Source of the DNA: Certhia americana
Taxonomy: Eukaryota > Chordata > Aves > Passeriformes > Certhiidae
Assembly: GCA_018697195.1 (NCBI GenBank)
Contig: CM031879.1
Coordinates: forward strand, 32,720,490 to 32,784,489
Direction of reading: 5' to 3'
DNA: 64,000 nucleotides
The notes beneath the pieces are model-generated. The model saw only the letters and a program-made list of their open reading frames with translations. It ran no database searches and was not told the origin of the DNA. This document shows positions 12,930-36,000 of this stretch, one piece after another. Position 1 is the stretch's first letter; the number at the start of each line of letters is the position of its first letter. The position numbers and the translations under genes were made by a program.

Positions 12930-13095
12930 GTTTCTGTGGGGCTGTTGGTTTGTTTCTTGGGTTGTTGGTTTTTTTTTTTATTGGTTGGGGATTTTTGGGG
13001 GGGACATGGGGATATGGAATAGTTTTAGTGGGTGGGATTTTTTCTGTGCGGTTTAGTTTTAATTGGTTGAGGGTTTTTTGTATTTGGGGTTTTTC
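12930..13095 (+). repeat. G/T-rich low-complexity tract
   Basis: Strongly strand-asymmetric DNA with many runs of G (up to seven) separated by runs of T, and almost no C. It could form G-quadruplexes on the + strand and, being intronic, in the pre-mRNA. The reading frame across it is an artefact of composition. Confidence 0.7.
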
Positions 13096-16000
13096 TTAAA
13101 TCCCTCTCCTGAAGCTTGAGGCAACTTAACAGTTGCCTAAGGAACAACCAAGTTGTCTGTGCAGCTCCTTATGGGCAGAGGTGTGAAAGTCAACATCTGC
13201 AGTTGTCATCTTCTAGTTAAGGTTTGCTTGTGGGTTGGACATGGTCTACACAGCAGCCATCCCTAGGTTCAAAGTGCCTTCTGCCTTGCTGCCAGAAACC
13301 GAAGAGGATGTTTTCCCCAAGTTTCACCCTCTTCAGTCAAGCATGTCAGACCTTTTAGAGACTCATGTTCATCAGTAGTTTCAGCTAATGTGAAAATAAT
13401 TGTGAAAAGAAGTAGTTAAGGTTGCACCTCCATCATTGCGCAAGTAGCAAAACCGCTCGGCAGAAAATAGCAGTTGTTGGGTGTCAGTGTATGCCTTTTT
13501 CAGGTTACCCTCAGGACAGATGTCTGAAGCTGTAGCAAAAGAACAGTTGGTGAAATTAAGTGTTATTTAGGTGACTTTAGGTGAGGTTTGTTGCTTATGT
13601 TCAAATACCATGTTTCTATTAGGGAAGTATCGATTGAGAGTCAAAACAGACATGAGTTACAACTACTTGGGACTTTGCTGGTATGGTTCAGTTATCATGA
13701 AAGAGCTAATTTTATTCCTGTTAATGAATGCTAGTAGTGAGGAGTCTCAATTTGCATAGAATCAGTGTCTTTTTCAACAGATAAAACTTCTAATCTTAAT
13801 TAAAATGACATATGGGAATTTGTAAGACTTCTCTCTGGCTACCAACCTGATTTGTAATAGAATTACTGTAAATTCAACTGTGGAAGGATACTTTGTACAT
13901 AAAGGGCCTACACTAGCTGGGTTTAAATGGTCGGCAACAAAACAATATACAATAATAGAAATCTTCATATCTGTGCCTCAATGGTGTGTTAGCAATCTAA
14001 ACAAACCTGAATAAAATCCAAACTGCTTATAGTGAAGACAGTACAAGTAATGATACATTGGCATGCAAGCTCTGCATTGCTGGGGTGTGTACGATGTGTA
14101 GGTTATGAAGAAAAATAAACTGGAGGGACAAAAGGTGATCCTGGAATTGCAGTTGAACCCAGCATTGGCTTACGTCTGTAGAAGGAAACCTGATACAAGG
14201 CTTTACTAGTTCAGCAGCCAGTGTCACAATCAAAGTAGAGCTAGGATTGCCAGATATTAAGCAGATACCATGTGGAATTTGAGACTAGGTCTTGCTTCTG
14301 AAAGAGAAATTGAGATGTCTTTTTCCAAAGAAGAATATCTTAAGCCAGCTGGCAAGCTTAAAGTAACTTTTAAACTACACTTACAAAAGAAATATCTTAA
14401 GTCAGAAAACTTCTGTGCCTTACTTGTAGTCGTGCTGGGTTTTACCTGTTTTGAAGCTTGACAGATAAAATTTAGTGTTACAATTTTGGGGACAACCAAA
14501 TACTTAGTTCTGCTTTTAATCAGAAGAATGCATATCAGGTAAAGCATGTTGTGTATACTATGATGTGGTAATCCATTAACTTGGAAAAGTTCTAGAGCTA
14601 AATACTGATCATTCTCTGTAATGACAATAGAGCCAAATTCACAGCATCAGATTGCTGGCTTAGTTCTCAGAACTTGCTGTATGGTTGAATATCTAGCTTC
14701 TGCATTGCAAGATAGTGTAACATGGTGATTGTGCATTCTCTGAATTTAATATACTTGTAGTATTTTTTAAAATCTGTGTTGTTGCTGTTTATTGCCTGCC
14801 TGGATTTTCTTTGCAAGCATAAAAACTATTGCAGTTCAGTTTCTTCAGGAATTCCAAGGTCATAATTTTAACTGTCTGACTGGTAGGACATTTACAAGCA
14901 ACTTTCCTGGGGGCTGGTGACTATTTGACAGGAATAGGGAGAAAATGCAAAATCGTGGCAAACAGCTACAGCAAGTAAGTATATATCTGATTAATGTTAC
15001 AAATTCCATTTGGAGCTTAAATAGATTCTATAGCATAGGCTTTATAAGGTACTCCACATTGAATTGACACATTAGAATTTTTGCACGAAGTTGAACTCAG
15101 TAAGTGTTGAAGCAGAGCATATTCTTAGTAGCATAAGATGTTCATTACATCACTTGCTTTGAAAATGCTTTTTATATTTTGTGTGAATCTACTGCAAGTT
15201 GCACATGATTGCTAGTCTCTCACATCAGGAAGCTTTCATCTTGAGATATCAGTGACTTTAAGTAGGCATAGGATGTTACCTTATAACATCCATTAAATTT
15301 ATGTTTAAATTTAAGATCTAGCTGGGAGTTAACTTTGACTTAAGGAAAAAAAAAAAGAAATCAGATTTTATTCAGCTATACTAATTATAGACAGTGGAAC
15401 TAGTCTCACAAGGTCAGATGCTGTTAGCTGCTTTGCAGAAATGGTCCCTGTGTGCAGTATTAATCAAGGTAGCTCCCTTCAGTGGAAGGAGGAAAACTTG
15501 GTTAAGCTTTCTCTGTGTAAGTGTCCCTGGAGGCTGTTCAAAGAGCAGGTTAAACCTCGGTGCCATGTTTGTGCTGCAGTAGCTTGTTCGCAGGTCTCTG
15601 GCTGTTTCTCAGGTGGTTAGTATGATTTCATGTCACTGAATAAGCTTAACCACCCAGACTGCTTTTTGAAAATCCTCTGAAGATTGTCTGACATCAGTTA
15701 AAATATTTTAACATAATTGAAGAGCTATTTTTGTCCAAGAAAAATTACAGTATTAGTGCCCAGAAGAACTAGCTGTTCAACTGACGAAATACATGTTTGT
15801 CAAGACCAGAAACTATTCAAAGCAGGTGAAAACTAGAAATAAAAATTGCTTATAGTTTTGTTAACTGAACAGTTGATTTGCTTCCAGAGAGTCTGCATTA
15901 GTAATGAAATAGCTGTACTTACAGGAATCTTGAGTATAAAAGTATTAGAACCCGATCAGCTTTTCAAAATTGATTTCTGAATATTGTTTTTTATAAATTT

Positions 16001-18679
16001 TTATAAATGTGTCAAATTCAGCTCTGGAGTATTTAAATTTCTCTTTTATAAGAGGTACACTTACCCTGTTGAGTAAGGGTTATCTGAATTTAATTTCTAA
16101 AGCCTCTAAAATTTGGTGAAGATAAACAGGCTTCCACTTAGGGCTATGTTGTCAAAGTTCTGCCTGTGCACTGAAATTATTCAGGAGGGAGGGAACCCTC
16201 CTCAGAGTTGAGAGATAAGAATTTAGGACATCTCACATGTAAGTATTTGGGGAATATTAAGAACAGCACACATCATCTTTTAATTAGTTGTTTACCTGAA
16301 GAGAAGGTTCTAAACCTGGAGATTCAAAACATAATGGAATCTGGATGGTTTGGCCATCTGAGACTACTCCAGTATCAGAAATGGGAAACATCCCTGGAAA
16401 GACTTAATCCTCTGAGCTTGGCTGGCCCCGTGACTGAACTAATGCTGTATTTCCAAATGTCTGACTGTTGTTACCCTGTTTTGTCTCAGGGTTAGTATCC
16501 CCGTTCTGAGAAAAAGATTGGATTTTTTTCCCTTGCTTTTTTTTTCCCACCACTGCTAATTGTAAGCAGGTAAACCAGTCAGTTAATTCGGTTCATCTGT
16601 CAATCTAGTGTTTGACTCTTTTTCGCATGCAAATAGTTGGGATTAATTTAGGAGTGCTGTTCTCATGGTGGTTCTAACAAAGTCTCTTTTCCAGAGAGGT
16701 AAATAAGGAAAATTTTAGTGAATACAGTGCAACCAAATTGTCAGGGTCTGAACAAGAATCATGGTGTCTATGAAGTGCTAAATAATCATGGTCCCTTCTG
16801 AAAATGATAAGGCTTTTGGGAGGGCCCGTTTATTTAATTCCATACCTGAACAACTAGTTCATATAAGCAAGTCTTGGGGATATCTTCAAGTTGACTCTAC
16901 TTGGTTCATGTCTTTGGCTTGGGGCTGAGATCCAGTTACAGCTTCATACATGCTTCATTCATGGTTTAATAATCACTTGAAAAAATAGGATTATTAGCTT
17001 TCCCATCCCTTAAATTACAAAGTTCAGTCAGAAGCCAAAATTTGAAATTGAAGAAATTGAAAGAAAACTAAATAAAAAATTTTAAAAACCCCACCTCACT
17101 ATCACAGCTATCACATCAAGCCAAATTACCAATGGTATGTGAATTTTCTTTAATTCTTCATTGCATGGTTGCTTTTTAGAACATTTTTACAAGCAGTAAG
17201 TGTGCAGTTTTTTCCATTCTCCTCTATAGTAAGGTTATTTATTCCTCAACTTCCTTAACATCATCTTTGGTTTGCCTTTTTCTGGAGACATGCTTCAAGA
17301 AACCATTGAAGAAAATGTCCAGGAGGCACTTTTTCTTAGTTTGTCTGAGAGGGATGGAAGCAGAAGGCAAGTTCCATATTCACAGTCCTTGTCAGATGTG
17401 AAACTTTTGAAATGCTGCATTTTCAGTGACTTGTCCTGGTTAACCTTTCTTTCTTCTGTTCTAATGGGCTTATTCAAAGATGTGCTGCTCATCCTTCAGG
17501 GAGAATCCTTATTGGGAAAAGTGTCCATATGCGTATCAAGTGTGTGCATGTGCTCTTCTAGTTTATCAAGTATTTAATTTTAAGTATGCCACGAAGAAGT
17601 AGCAGTTAGCTTAATACACTGCACTAATGCACTAAGTACAAAAAGTAATATGAACAGAGTAGTGAGAGAGGCTGCACACACAGTGATTTTATGGACAGTT
17701 GCATCTCCAAGTGTGCAAGGCAGTTCCTGGGGCGTCACTGGTAGTTAATGGAGGCAATCTAGACTTGAGCTCTGTACTTTTGAGAGATTGTATACTTGAG
17801 ACAGCATTAGAATCAAATTTGTGATAGTGCTGTTTTTCTAAAGAGCAGCTTCTCTCATTTTTTTCTAGCTAAATCTTATGTTAGGTATCTCTGCAGTTTA
17901 GTTATGTCAGATATATCTGTGTATATAAGTACTCAACTCAGCTGTTAGAAGGCAGTACCTGCTCCAACTAAATGATAAAAAAGTCTTACTTTTTGCATGC
18001 TTCCTGTTTCCTTGCTCTTTAAGATCTGCATAGAGGCCATAGTTGACAGTGTTTTCCTGCCTAAAAATAGGGTAATGGAAAAATGAAAAAGCAAAGGAAA
18101 GTTGGCATTGCTCTCACATTTTGCAGATCAGTCACCCTATAGGTAGACAGTCTTTAAAGCAAAATGTCTCCCTTAAAATAAACTCCATTAAATGAAGAGT
18201 GGGATTCAAACAAGTTACTGGTATATTTGCCAGGAATAAGTTTAAACTTACTTGTATCTAATTGTTGGGTGGTTAGATACTTCTCAAGTGTCCAGTAAAT
18301 CTGGGGAGGTCTTGCTTATCTGTTGCTCAAGTATCTTAGTATCTTCATTTCTCCTGTGCCCGTTTGAGTATTTTGTATCCCAGAGGTGATATGGGGACTA
18401 CAGACAGAACAGATATTGTTGTTGGACTTGAGCCTAACTTATTCTAGAAATGCCAGCTAGATGCAGTGTTCTATGGCTTAAACCTCCTCTTTTAGACTTT
18501 GTCTTCTGCTTTTTCCCCAACTCATGTTATTAATGAGTCAAAAGGAAATCTTATTGACACTAGATGAATTACTAATTCCAGAGTCAAGCACTGTGTCAAC
18601 TGAAAAATAAAGAGCGTGATTGAGATTTGGGATGCTAGCAGTTTCTACAAGATCTGATATGGAAAAATAGGTTTGATCA

Positions 18680-18715
18680 AGAGCAGAGCCAGGTCAAGAG
18701 AGCAGAGCCAGGTCA
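18680..18715. repeat. Short tandem duplication
   Basis: Two exact copies of a 17-bp unit, AGAGCAGAGCCAGGTCA, at 18680-18696 and 18699-18715. Confidence 0.85.
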
Positions 18716-21199
18716 GGTTAGCTGGGAATCACTGGAAAGTCAAAATCAGGAAGGATCAGAGCCAAAGTTCAGTCTGGGACATGCTTGCAGCCATCAGACA
18801 TACTGGTCAGTGAAAAAGACTGTTTTAAAGTGTTTTAGAGGATTCAATCATTTGTGTTCAACATCAGTGCAGGGATGATCTGTGGTTGTGTGCATATATA
18901 AAGAAAGCATTACTGTGTGCTCTTGGTGAGTTAAAGACTAATGGTACAAATGACAAAAAATTGTCATGGTGAAAGAAGTTAGTAGTTGTATTGCCCGAAT
19001 TTGGAGGGAAGGTCAGAGAAATGTTTAGCCTCTACTGCAGTCCAACTTTTTCCTCAAAGATCTTAAAAAGCTTTTTGCTTAGGTGTTCATTGATTAGGAA
19101 GATTGCCTAACCAAGTTGTAGTACTGTACATATATACTTTAATTGTGTGCCACCACTTAAAGTAGGAAAATCAGCTCCAGGCTGTTGTACAGTGATTGGA
19201 TATTTGGGGTTGAACTTCCAAATCTGGATGCTGAAAGAAGCTTTCATTAAATTCCTGAATTGTTGTTTCAGAGACAAAAATGAAATTGGCAGTCTCTCAC
19301 TAAAACCAAGTTAGTTTATTTCAAGATTTGGAATTTTCTTTGGAATTGTAGATCATTGAGCAAGAAAAAGTCAGAAATAACTTCAAACAGATATGTGGTA
19401 CCTGCTGCTGAAGTTCTGTTACTTTTAAACTACTGTAAGCCTTCATTATTGATATCTCCATATTTAGTTGCTAACTTCAGTCTGAGAACTGAAAAATTTA
19501 GCTTAAACTTTTCTTTTAAAGACAGTGAAACTGCTGCAGTTCACCCAGATTACTGTACTGGGATTTCCACTACATCCACTGTGTTTATGTCATTCTAGTA
19601 ATACTTTCTAAAAATAAAAGGACAACTGAATGTTTGTTTTAAAGTAATGACAGTAATGTAGTTATAGGCTTAACTTGTCATGAGTTTGAGAGGACAGTTA
19701 GAAACAATCCTGTTTATAGAAAGACTGGGCAATTTACAGATTTGTGGATCTAATAGCATTTACAGTGATGCTAGATAGATGAGACTTGTAGTGTGAATGG
19801 TTCTCATGATCTGTGTTTGCAAAAAAATTTGTAGGGAGGGGAAGAGTTTTTTAAACTCTTTAAGACAGGAGTGAAAAGATATACTATTAGGTGTGAAAAT
19901 CACTGAAGAGTCTCAAAATATATTGGTAATGGAAGCTTGTGGAGATGTCTCTTTTGCTGGACATCAGGTCAATTATTTCCTTAAGTGGCTTTCTCCTTGT
20001 GTTCTTTTTTTGATGTAGAGTTTAGATAAATTGAAAGTTTATGCATTTGCAAGAAGAAATAGGACCTGGTCTCTTGATTTCTCTGTCTTCTGACAATTGG
20101 TAGATTTAATCAGTGATGGTAATGGCAGGACTCGTGGTGGTTTAATTTCTGTGTAAATCACCTTAGCATTTTGCGCTCAACACCTAACATGGTATTTCAG
20201 AGATGCTGCTGATGAGATGGGTCTTTCTTACCTTACTTTCCTCCCTGCTTACCTTTTACAAGCACCTGTGTTGGATCCTTGCACTTTCCCTTTTCCCTGG
20301 CCTGTAGATTATTCATTAGTTGGGGAGGGTTTCATATTTCTTTGGGGGTGGAGAGGGGAGAAAATGGGTAACTCAATCTGATAAGTGCTAGAGTCCCTGC
20401 AGGAAAGGAACTAAGATCTTCCTCTCAGGGAAGCAGTAACAATCCTGCTAGCTCACTTGCCAGCAGGACTGTAAGAGGTGGTGCGGGTTTTTGAGCAGTG
20501 TGACCCAAAGACATGTCCCAAAATCTGTGGCCTTGTTTTGGTTTGATGGCTCAGTTTCCAACAAAGATGAGCAAGCAGATCTCATACTTTGCTGTTGGTA
20601 GCCACACCAGCTAGTGTAGAACAGGGAAGCAGATCTAGCTTGTAGAAGAGGCATAGTCTCAAAATCCTATTTTGGTTGCTTCCACTTACTCGTGAAATGA
20701 GTCATAATAGATCTAGTGGAACATTAAACAGTTTTTAGACTAGGGAAGGGATTTTTTAAAATTTTTTTTTAAATGATTTCTGGGATCCTGCTGTTCTTTT
20801 TAAGAAATATTTGCTGCAAAAGGGGTCATTGAATTTTCTTGTAAAAGTCTCTGTGATTCTTTGTTTAGTGCTTAAGTGTTTCAGAATGATACAATTCATG
20901 CTATCTCCTCTTGGATAATTATTTCTTATGAACAGTAACTGTTAGCTTTAGTATAGTAGGGTTCATTCAATATTTATGGGAGAACCAGAAATGAGGTAGA
21001 GCAAATGCTATGTCTGATGGTTTGCAGCATTTTATTGGAACTACATTAAGAGTTGATAGGTAGAAAATACCTGCTGCATTAAAGAACTTAACTAAGGAGT
21101 TTTTATCAAACCCTATTTAGTAACTGGATTGTGGTGTCATTATTCTACTTCCTGCATATAGATCAAGTTTTAATCAAATTGGTGTTTTGTGTGTTTTAG

Positions 21200-30337
<9,138 letters not shown>

Positions 30338-30366
30338 TGCATAGCTGTACTGTAGCTCTGAGCCAG

Positions 30367-31798
30367 GTAAACATTTTAAATTTTTCTGGGCATTGTGGCT
30401 ATTCAAAACAAACAAAACTACAAGTAAAAAAAAACCCTAAACAGCTGTGGTAGCTGTTGATGCAGAACAGCATTAAAAATTACCTATTTACATTATCATA
30501 GAAATGTTTATGGTCTTTATTTTGCCATTTCAAAGTAAAAAGTAAAAATATGTGCAAGATACCGTTCACACTAGGCTGGGTTTTTTTTTCAAGCTTTAAG
30601 GTATTGGTAGAGCTCAAATTAACAGTGTTTCCTCTGATACTTCAAAGCTTTTGGAAACATGGTTTTCTCTTTTAAAACCTGATAGAATATACTGCAAGAG
30701 TTCAGTTATCTGGAATACACACAGTACAATATTTTAGTTTGCATGCTGGTATCTCTTTCTGCTTTGAACTCCTTCATATGCTTGTGTGACATCATAGGAA
30801 TTTAGATTCCTTTCTTGAGACTGTGTGGATATTTTGGAGGATGAATTGTAATTAGTATATTTGAATGAGAAACAATGATCACTTCACCTAACGCTCCAAA
30901 TATCTGAAGCTATTGGTTACTAGATCAATTTCTCACTTGTTTGCAGTTAGCTAAATTTCTACATGTCTTAGTATGTGCACAAAGAATGGTGCCAAAGGAC
31001 AAAGCAAGCTCCAGTCTGCTCTTTAAGCAAGGCTTTTCCAGAAGTTAGTCAGGAGGCATGGGGTTTTTTTCTGCAATTTTTTTTTTTTTTTTTTAGGTTT
31101 CTGGGCAAGTTGTTTCCCTCTTTCTATCTCCAAGCCTTAGTATAGGCAGAGGTCTGTCTTGATTGACCTGGCATCATCAAAGTTGCCTGTACCTCCCTTT
31201 CCTTCAGTGTTATTGAACATACAGTGGTGCAGTTATTTTGGTCCTGTGATACATTATTTGTTACTGAAGGATCCTAGTAGGACATCTCACTGTCAGAAAT
31301 TGTAGGCTTTTATTAATAATCAGGGAGCGCTATATGTAGCTCTCTTTTTTGGTATATTAAAACCTCCTCAGTTTGAGCAACTTAGATTAGTTAAAAGTAA
31401 AACTAAGATGGTGCCAAAAAGCATTAGCTGAGGGTGGCAGAAATGGTTGCTCCATTTCCTTAGTGGCACTTTTGATTCAGGAGCTTTGATCCTTCAATTG
31501 TGTTTGTTTTTAAAGCCATGGGAATTGTCATGCTGTAAGCAAAACAAGACCCATCAATCAAATATTACTTCCACAGTGCAACCTGGATTCTTCTATGTAT
31601 CCTAATCCAGTTAGGATAATAATTGAGGTAGTCTGTTATTTGTATGTGTACGGTAGGAAGTGTATTATTAGAAAAGTGTTAAGTTGTTAGTTGTTTTCCA
31701 TTTGTCAAGAACTTTGCTAGTTCTTGCTGTAGCTGTTTAAATAAAGAGCAAGGACAAATAGTTGTTACTAATACTAATCCCTTGTTTTGTTGTTACAG
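30367..31798. other. RAP1B: Intron within the RAP1B 3' UTR
   Basis: Bounded by GTAAAC and TTGTTACAG. It contains an 18-base T run at 31077-31094 and no coding signal. If the intron is retained, the transcript still carries the same protein. Confidence 0.75.
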
Positions 31799-32246
31799 GT
31801 CTGAAGAACTGTTGCCCAATTCAACAGTGCCAGCATTCCAACTTTATTAAACCTACCAACATCTTAAATGGACTTTCCTGTGGTGGTACCCTTTAAGAAA
31901 TGGATGAAAGCTACATCAGTTTGCACATTCTATCACTTTCCAGTGTCATGAGAGATTTTTACTTCTAAATATTCTGTGTATGCAACTGGTAAAACCAGAG
32001 CCTACATCCAGTATTACTGATAAGAGACATTGTTCATCCACCAATGTTGTACATGTATGAAAACTGTGTACTGTATACTTCAACAATCCCCACTTTCTAT
32101 TGGAGAGTACAATAATGTAAATCCTAAAAGCACCACTATTTTAGCATAATAAAAGAAAGTCCAAAGAGCTCCTATATAGACTACTCCAGATAACTTTGCT
32201 TCATCGGTATTTGTAGCTTATTGTAACTTTTTTAAAGAAATACAGG

Positions 32247-32267
32247 ATCATCATCATCATCATCATC
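32247..32267. repeat. (ATC)7 microsatellite in the RAP1B 3' UTR
   Basis: Seven exact ATC trinucleotide copies within the inferred 3' UTR. Confidence 0.95.
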
Positions 32268-33003
32268 GTATTGTACAAAAGCGCTTTGATTAACACAACG
32301 GCTATATAGTTTTTTAATTTTAGGAAAAACCTGTGGAGACAGTGACCTAGTCTTTAAGAGTCCTTTCAGTATAATGTCTGACTAAAGACATGGCCTTTAA
32401 TATCTGTTGGGAAGGAAATGTCCAGACTTTTCAACCTTTTATTGTATGTTTCCTTTTCCTTGTTTACATAGGGAACAATGTTTATAGTTGTGTGTACAGT
32501 GGGGGTCTACAACAAGAAGTGTATATTTTAAAACAATTTTTTAATGATTTAACAATTTTTTGTAAATCATTTTTGGGCTTCTGCAGCTGTAGATTCTCAC
32601 TGTGAATTCCCTTGCTTGCTCATGCATAAGTGTATTTGCAATACCAAATATACAGGTTTAGTACTTTTGCCTGTTAGTGATTGTTTTACATGTGTAACGT
32701 TTTGGTTGAGATGTTAAATGGTGGAAGAGTACTGTGGATGTGAATGTGGGAAGTAATTTTAATCATGTGTAATTGGTCACAGGGCCTAAGTTGCAGTAAT
32801 TAACTTTTGCTGATTTATTTAACAATGCCTTGTTGCTTTGTATGCATTAACGTTTGGGTGTAAAGATTGTGTGTATATCCAACAGGGAGCCACAGTATTT
32901 AAATTGACCAACCTAATGTTACAACTGCTTTGAGGTGGCCAAATGTAAACTAAAAGCCTTAATTAAAGTGGTGCAATTTTGTATGACTTAGCATCAGTAG
33001 TTC

Positions 33004-33009
33004 AATAAA
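33004..33009 (+). promoter_or_regulatory. RAP1B: Poly(A) signal AATAAA, RAP1B
   Basis: Canonical hexamer about 1.2 kb into the 3'-UTR exon, followed by mixed T-rich sequence. It is the best candidate for the main RAP1B end. Confidence 0.65.
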
Positions 33010-33030
33010 TTTGGATTGCCATGCAAGGGC

Positions 33031-36000
33031 TTGCATTACAGTTATACTACTTGAATGTTTTGTGTTTTAGTAGTGCTAGTAAATATTGATTTTTAAATCT
33101 CTTGCACAGTGCAGATTCATACATCTTAGGATGAAGATGAACCCCTAAGTCTTTGTTTTCTGACAAATACATGCCATAGATATTTCTTCTAATAGTATCC
33201 CATGTGTTAGTGTGAATGAATTTCTGACTGAATGAAATTCCATTTATTTCTGGACTTGGAATGTTCCAAGCTCTAACAAAAGGAAAAGTCTAACAGAATA
33301 ATACCTGTCTTTAAAGGTTACGCTATCAGTGGCTGTTTTGGAAACTTGAAAATATGTTGCCTGCTATTTTCCTTCTTTACAGGGAGAATTAATTGTTAGA
33401 ATTTACTTAGTCTAGCAAAAAAAAAAAAAAATTATCTTGGGAGACAGAATGATTTTTCTGCATAATTTCTGTGTGAACCAAACCGTATTTGTTTGGTTTT
33501 AAGGAAATCTGCAGAAGAGCATTCTTGCAGTATTGAGTGTAGAATTTTGCAGACTTGAAATAACTGTTAATAGTGTTGGACTGAGAAGTGGAATGCATGG
33601 ACTGTAGATTATTTTCCTGATCTTGGCTGTGCTGCTGAAAATTATGGTCACACCCAAATACTTGGTACCTCCTGTTTCTCTGGCACAGAATTTTCAGAGA
33701 GCTTGTTCTAATTAATTCCTGCAAATTCAATCAGATTAGGTTAGCTAATACTGGTAAGCTTTGAGATAGTTTATGTTGCCCAAAGTGAATTAAGGAGCCC
33801 AGCTGATCCTTCCTTTTCATCAGTCATCACCATTGTTTAATGGAGGTAATACACTTCTACTGTGCAGAGCCAGATTTAAGACAGAAATTCCTTTTCATTT
33901 ATCATCAGAAACTTTAAGATGTGATGATCTCCATCCTCTTTGGTCCCCAGAGTAGAGGAGACTGGAGCACTAGATGCCCTAGTTCTTTTTTCACTAGGTA
34001 CCTACCTTCTTTGGTGAGCTAATCAGAATTTTTCCTCCCTTCATTTCCAACCTCTGCTTATTCAGGTCTTGTAACACTTTTATGTCCCAGCTGTCCTTTT
34101 ATTGTCTTTTTAATGTGTTTCTTTTCCAGGCAGCTGTACAGATGGCATTGGGTGGGAGTGAGAAAATTCTTTGAGAACATCGTAGAAGGGGCCTTGGTCT
34201 GGTCTTGGTGTGCAGCCAAAGAATAGTATTGACAGGGAAGCTCAGGCTTTGTTCTGAAAAGCTCTGTACTGAAGCATTCTTGATGGTTCTGTTCCTCAGC
34301 ATTAGAGGTATTCAGTTGGATCAAACCCTTAAGGAAGTAAAATTTTCAGAATCTCTAGGCTTTAGCATCTAAAGGTTGTGCTAAAGAGAAATATGTTCTC
34401 CCCCTCCCATATTTAGAACTTACATCAGATGTGTAAAGCTAGCACATTGTAACCCAGGTAACACCTAAACCCCTGGTATTCTTGAAAATTTAGACAAGCT
34501 TCAAGGGAGCAGTGTCCCAGTTGTTAAAGGGAAGAGGCTTGACAAAGTGTTGCTAATGAAATGATGAACTGTAAAGAAAAACACATAAGAATTCTCTTCA
34601 TGTCTAAATAATTGTGGTGTAAAAAGCTGTTCCCACTGAGGAAATGAGCACCCAGTTCCCCATGGGAACTGGAACTATGTAAGCAGTTACCAATTGTAGA
34701 AAAGAATCCTGTCTGCTGAGATTTTTGGACAAACTTTTATGTATTTTCAAGACAATTCAGTTATGTAGCAATGCTTAAGAAGTTCATGCTTGAACTACTT
34801 GTACAGAAACGGAATACTTCTCTTAAAGCTTTGGATAAAAACATGCATAACTCACACTTCTGAGAACTAATGCAGGCATTTTTGCAAATTTGGTGTTAAT
34901 ACATGTGTTACTGCTTGTAAAGTTGGCTTATGCTTACAGTGCACACTGCTTTATTTCCTCTATAATCTGAAACTGATATATGTCAGTATTTAAAGTCTGA
35001 GCCTTCTATGGAAAAAAGTAGTATTTATGTCCTGAAATACAGAAGTATTATTTAATGGAATTGCACTCTTCATATTAGGACTCTTTCCTAGCAATATAAA
35101 TTTCTCTTATATCTTACCTTATTGTAGTGCCCTTTTTCATTCTCAAGTTATTCTGTGAAATGAGAATTCTTCTAAGTTACTTGCCTAACTTAGAAGACTA
35201 TTTTGAGACACTGCAAGATGTTTTCAGATGTCCAAATGAATAAAGTGTAAGCTCAAACTACTACTGCTCTCCTGCATAAAAGACTTAAATTCTGGAAAAG
35301 TATTGTGGAGTTAGATATTACAGTTCTTTCACAAGATGTCCTGATTCTGTGATGCTAGAAATGAAAGGTAGAAGGAGTTTGAAATTGGGATTAAAATGTT
35401 GTAAGTAGGATTGCAGTTTTCTTAAGGATGAACAGTAAAGATGAGAATTTTTCTTCTTTTAAAATGCTGTCAACAAACTAGATGAATCAAACATCATGAA
35501 TTTTTTCCCAAGTTTTCTAATCTTTGCCAGTTTTGAAAATAGCTTAGTTGGGAAGACATTTGACCACAATACTGTACTAGTTCTAGATAGACTTCAGTTA
35601 AGACATATCAACAGTAGAAAGTTATACTAGTTGTGAATGGTCAAAAATAGTCTATGTACAGCTATGTAGCACTTTTTAAATTGTAATCTGATGCAGCCCA
35701 GTGTAGACAAAAAGTTTTTTGTTCAATTTTAAACTGCTGTCCCAACAGCATTAGACTATGTTTCAGTTTATTGCTTTTATTTTACCTGTGTGGGGAGGAG
35801 AATAAAGACAAATAAAAGGTTGATTAAATATATAACAAAATGCAGTTCTAAGTTGTTCTCTAAGGTAGCATTAGAGTACCAGTTATTAGGTTTTTATTTT
35901 TGAACCTCAGGCATGTTATGCTTTTCTTTCAAAGGCTTATGAACAACTTGAAGATTTCTAAAACCTCATCTACCTTTTCCATTTTATAAACTAAACTCTG

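Larger units (their letters stand above)
12430..21199. other. RAP1B: RAP1B intron 1, second part
   Basis: AT-rich intron with no supported exon. It holds a G/T-rich low-complexity stretch at 12930-13095 and a 19-bp-spaced duplication at 18680-18715. A C/EBP-like palindrome TTGCGCAA lies at 13436-13443. The intron ends in a pyrimidine-rich acceptor at 21198-21199. Confidence 0.7.
31799..33030 (+). other. RAP1B: RAP1B 3'-UTR exon with poly(A) signals
   Basis: Starts GTCTGAAGAACTG after acceptor TTACAG. It holds an early AATAAA at 32148-32153, a (ATC)7 run at 32247-32267, and another AATAAA at 33004-33009, which I take as the main end. Cleavage should fall 10-30 nt later; the exact site is an estimate. 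Confidence 0.75.

Noticed and set aside
16208..16495. 95-codon ORF in RAP1B intron 1
   Set aside because: No recognisable similarity, no splice borders and ordinary intronic composition. Chance length for this much DNA.
33407..33730. 107-codon minus-strand ORF after RAP1B
   Set aside because: Low-complexity N/Q/S-rich translation ending in a poly-F run from a poly-A tract. No family recognised.
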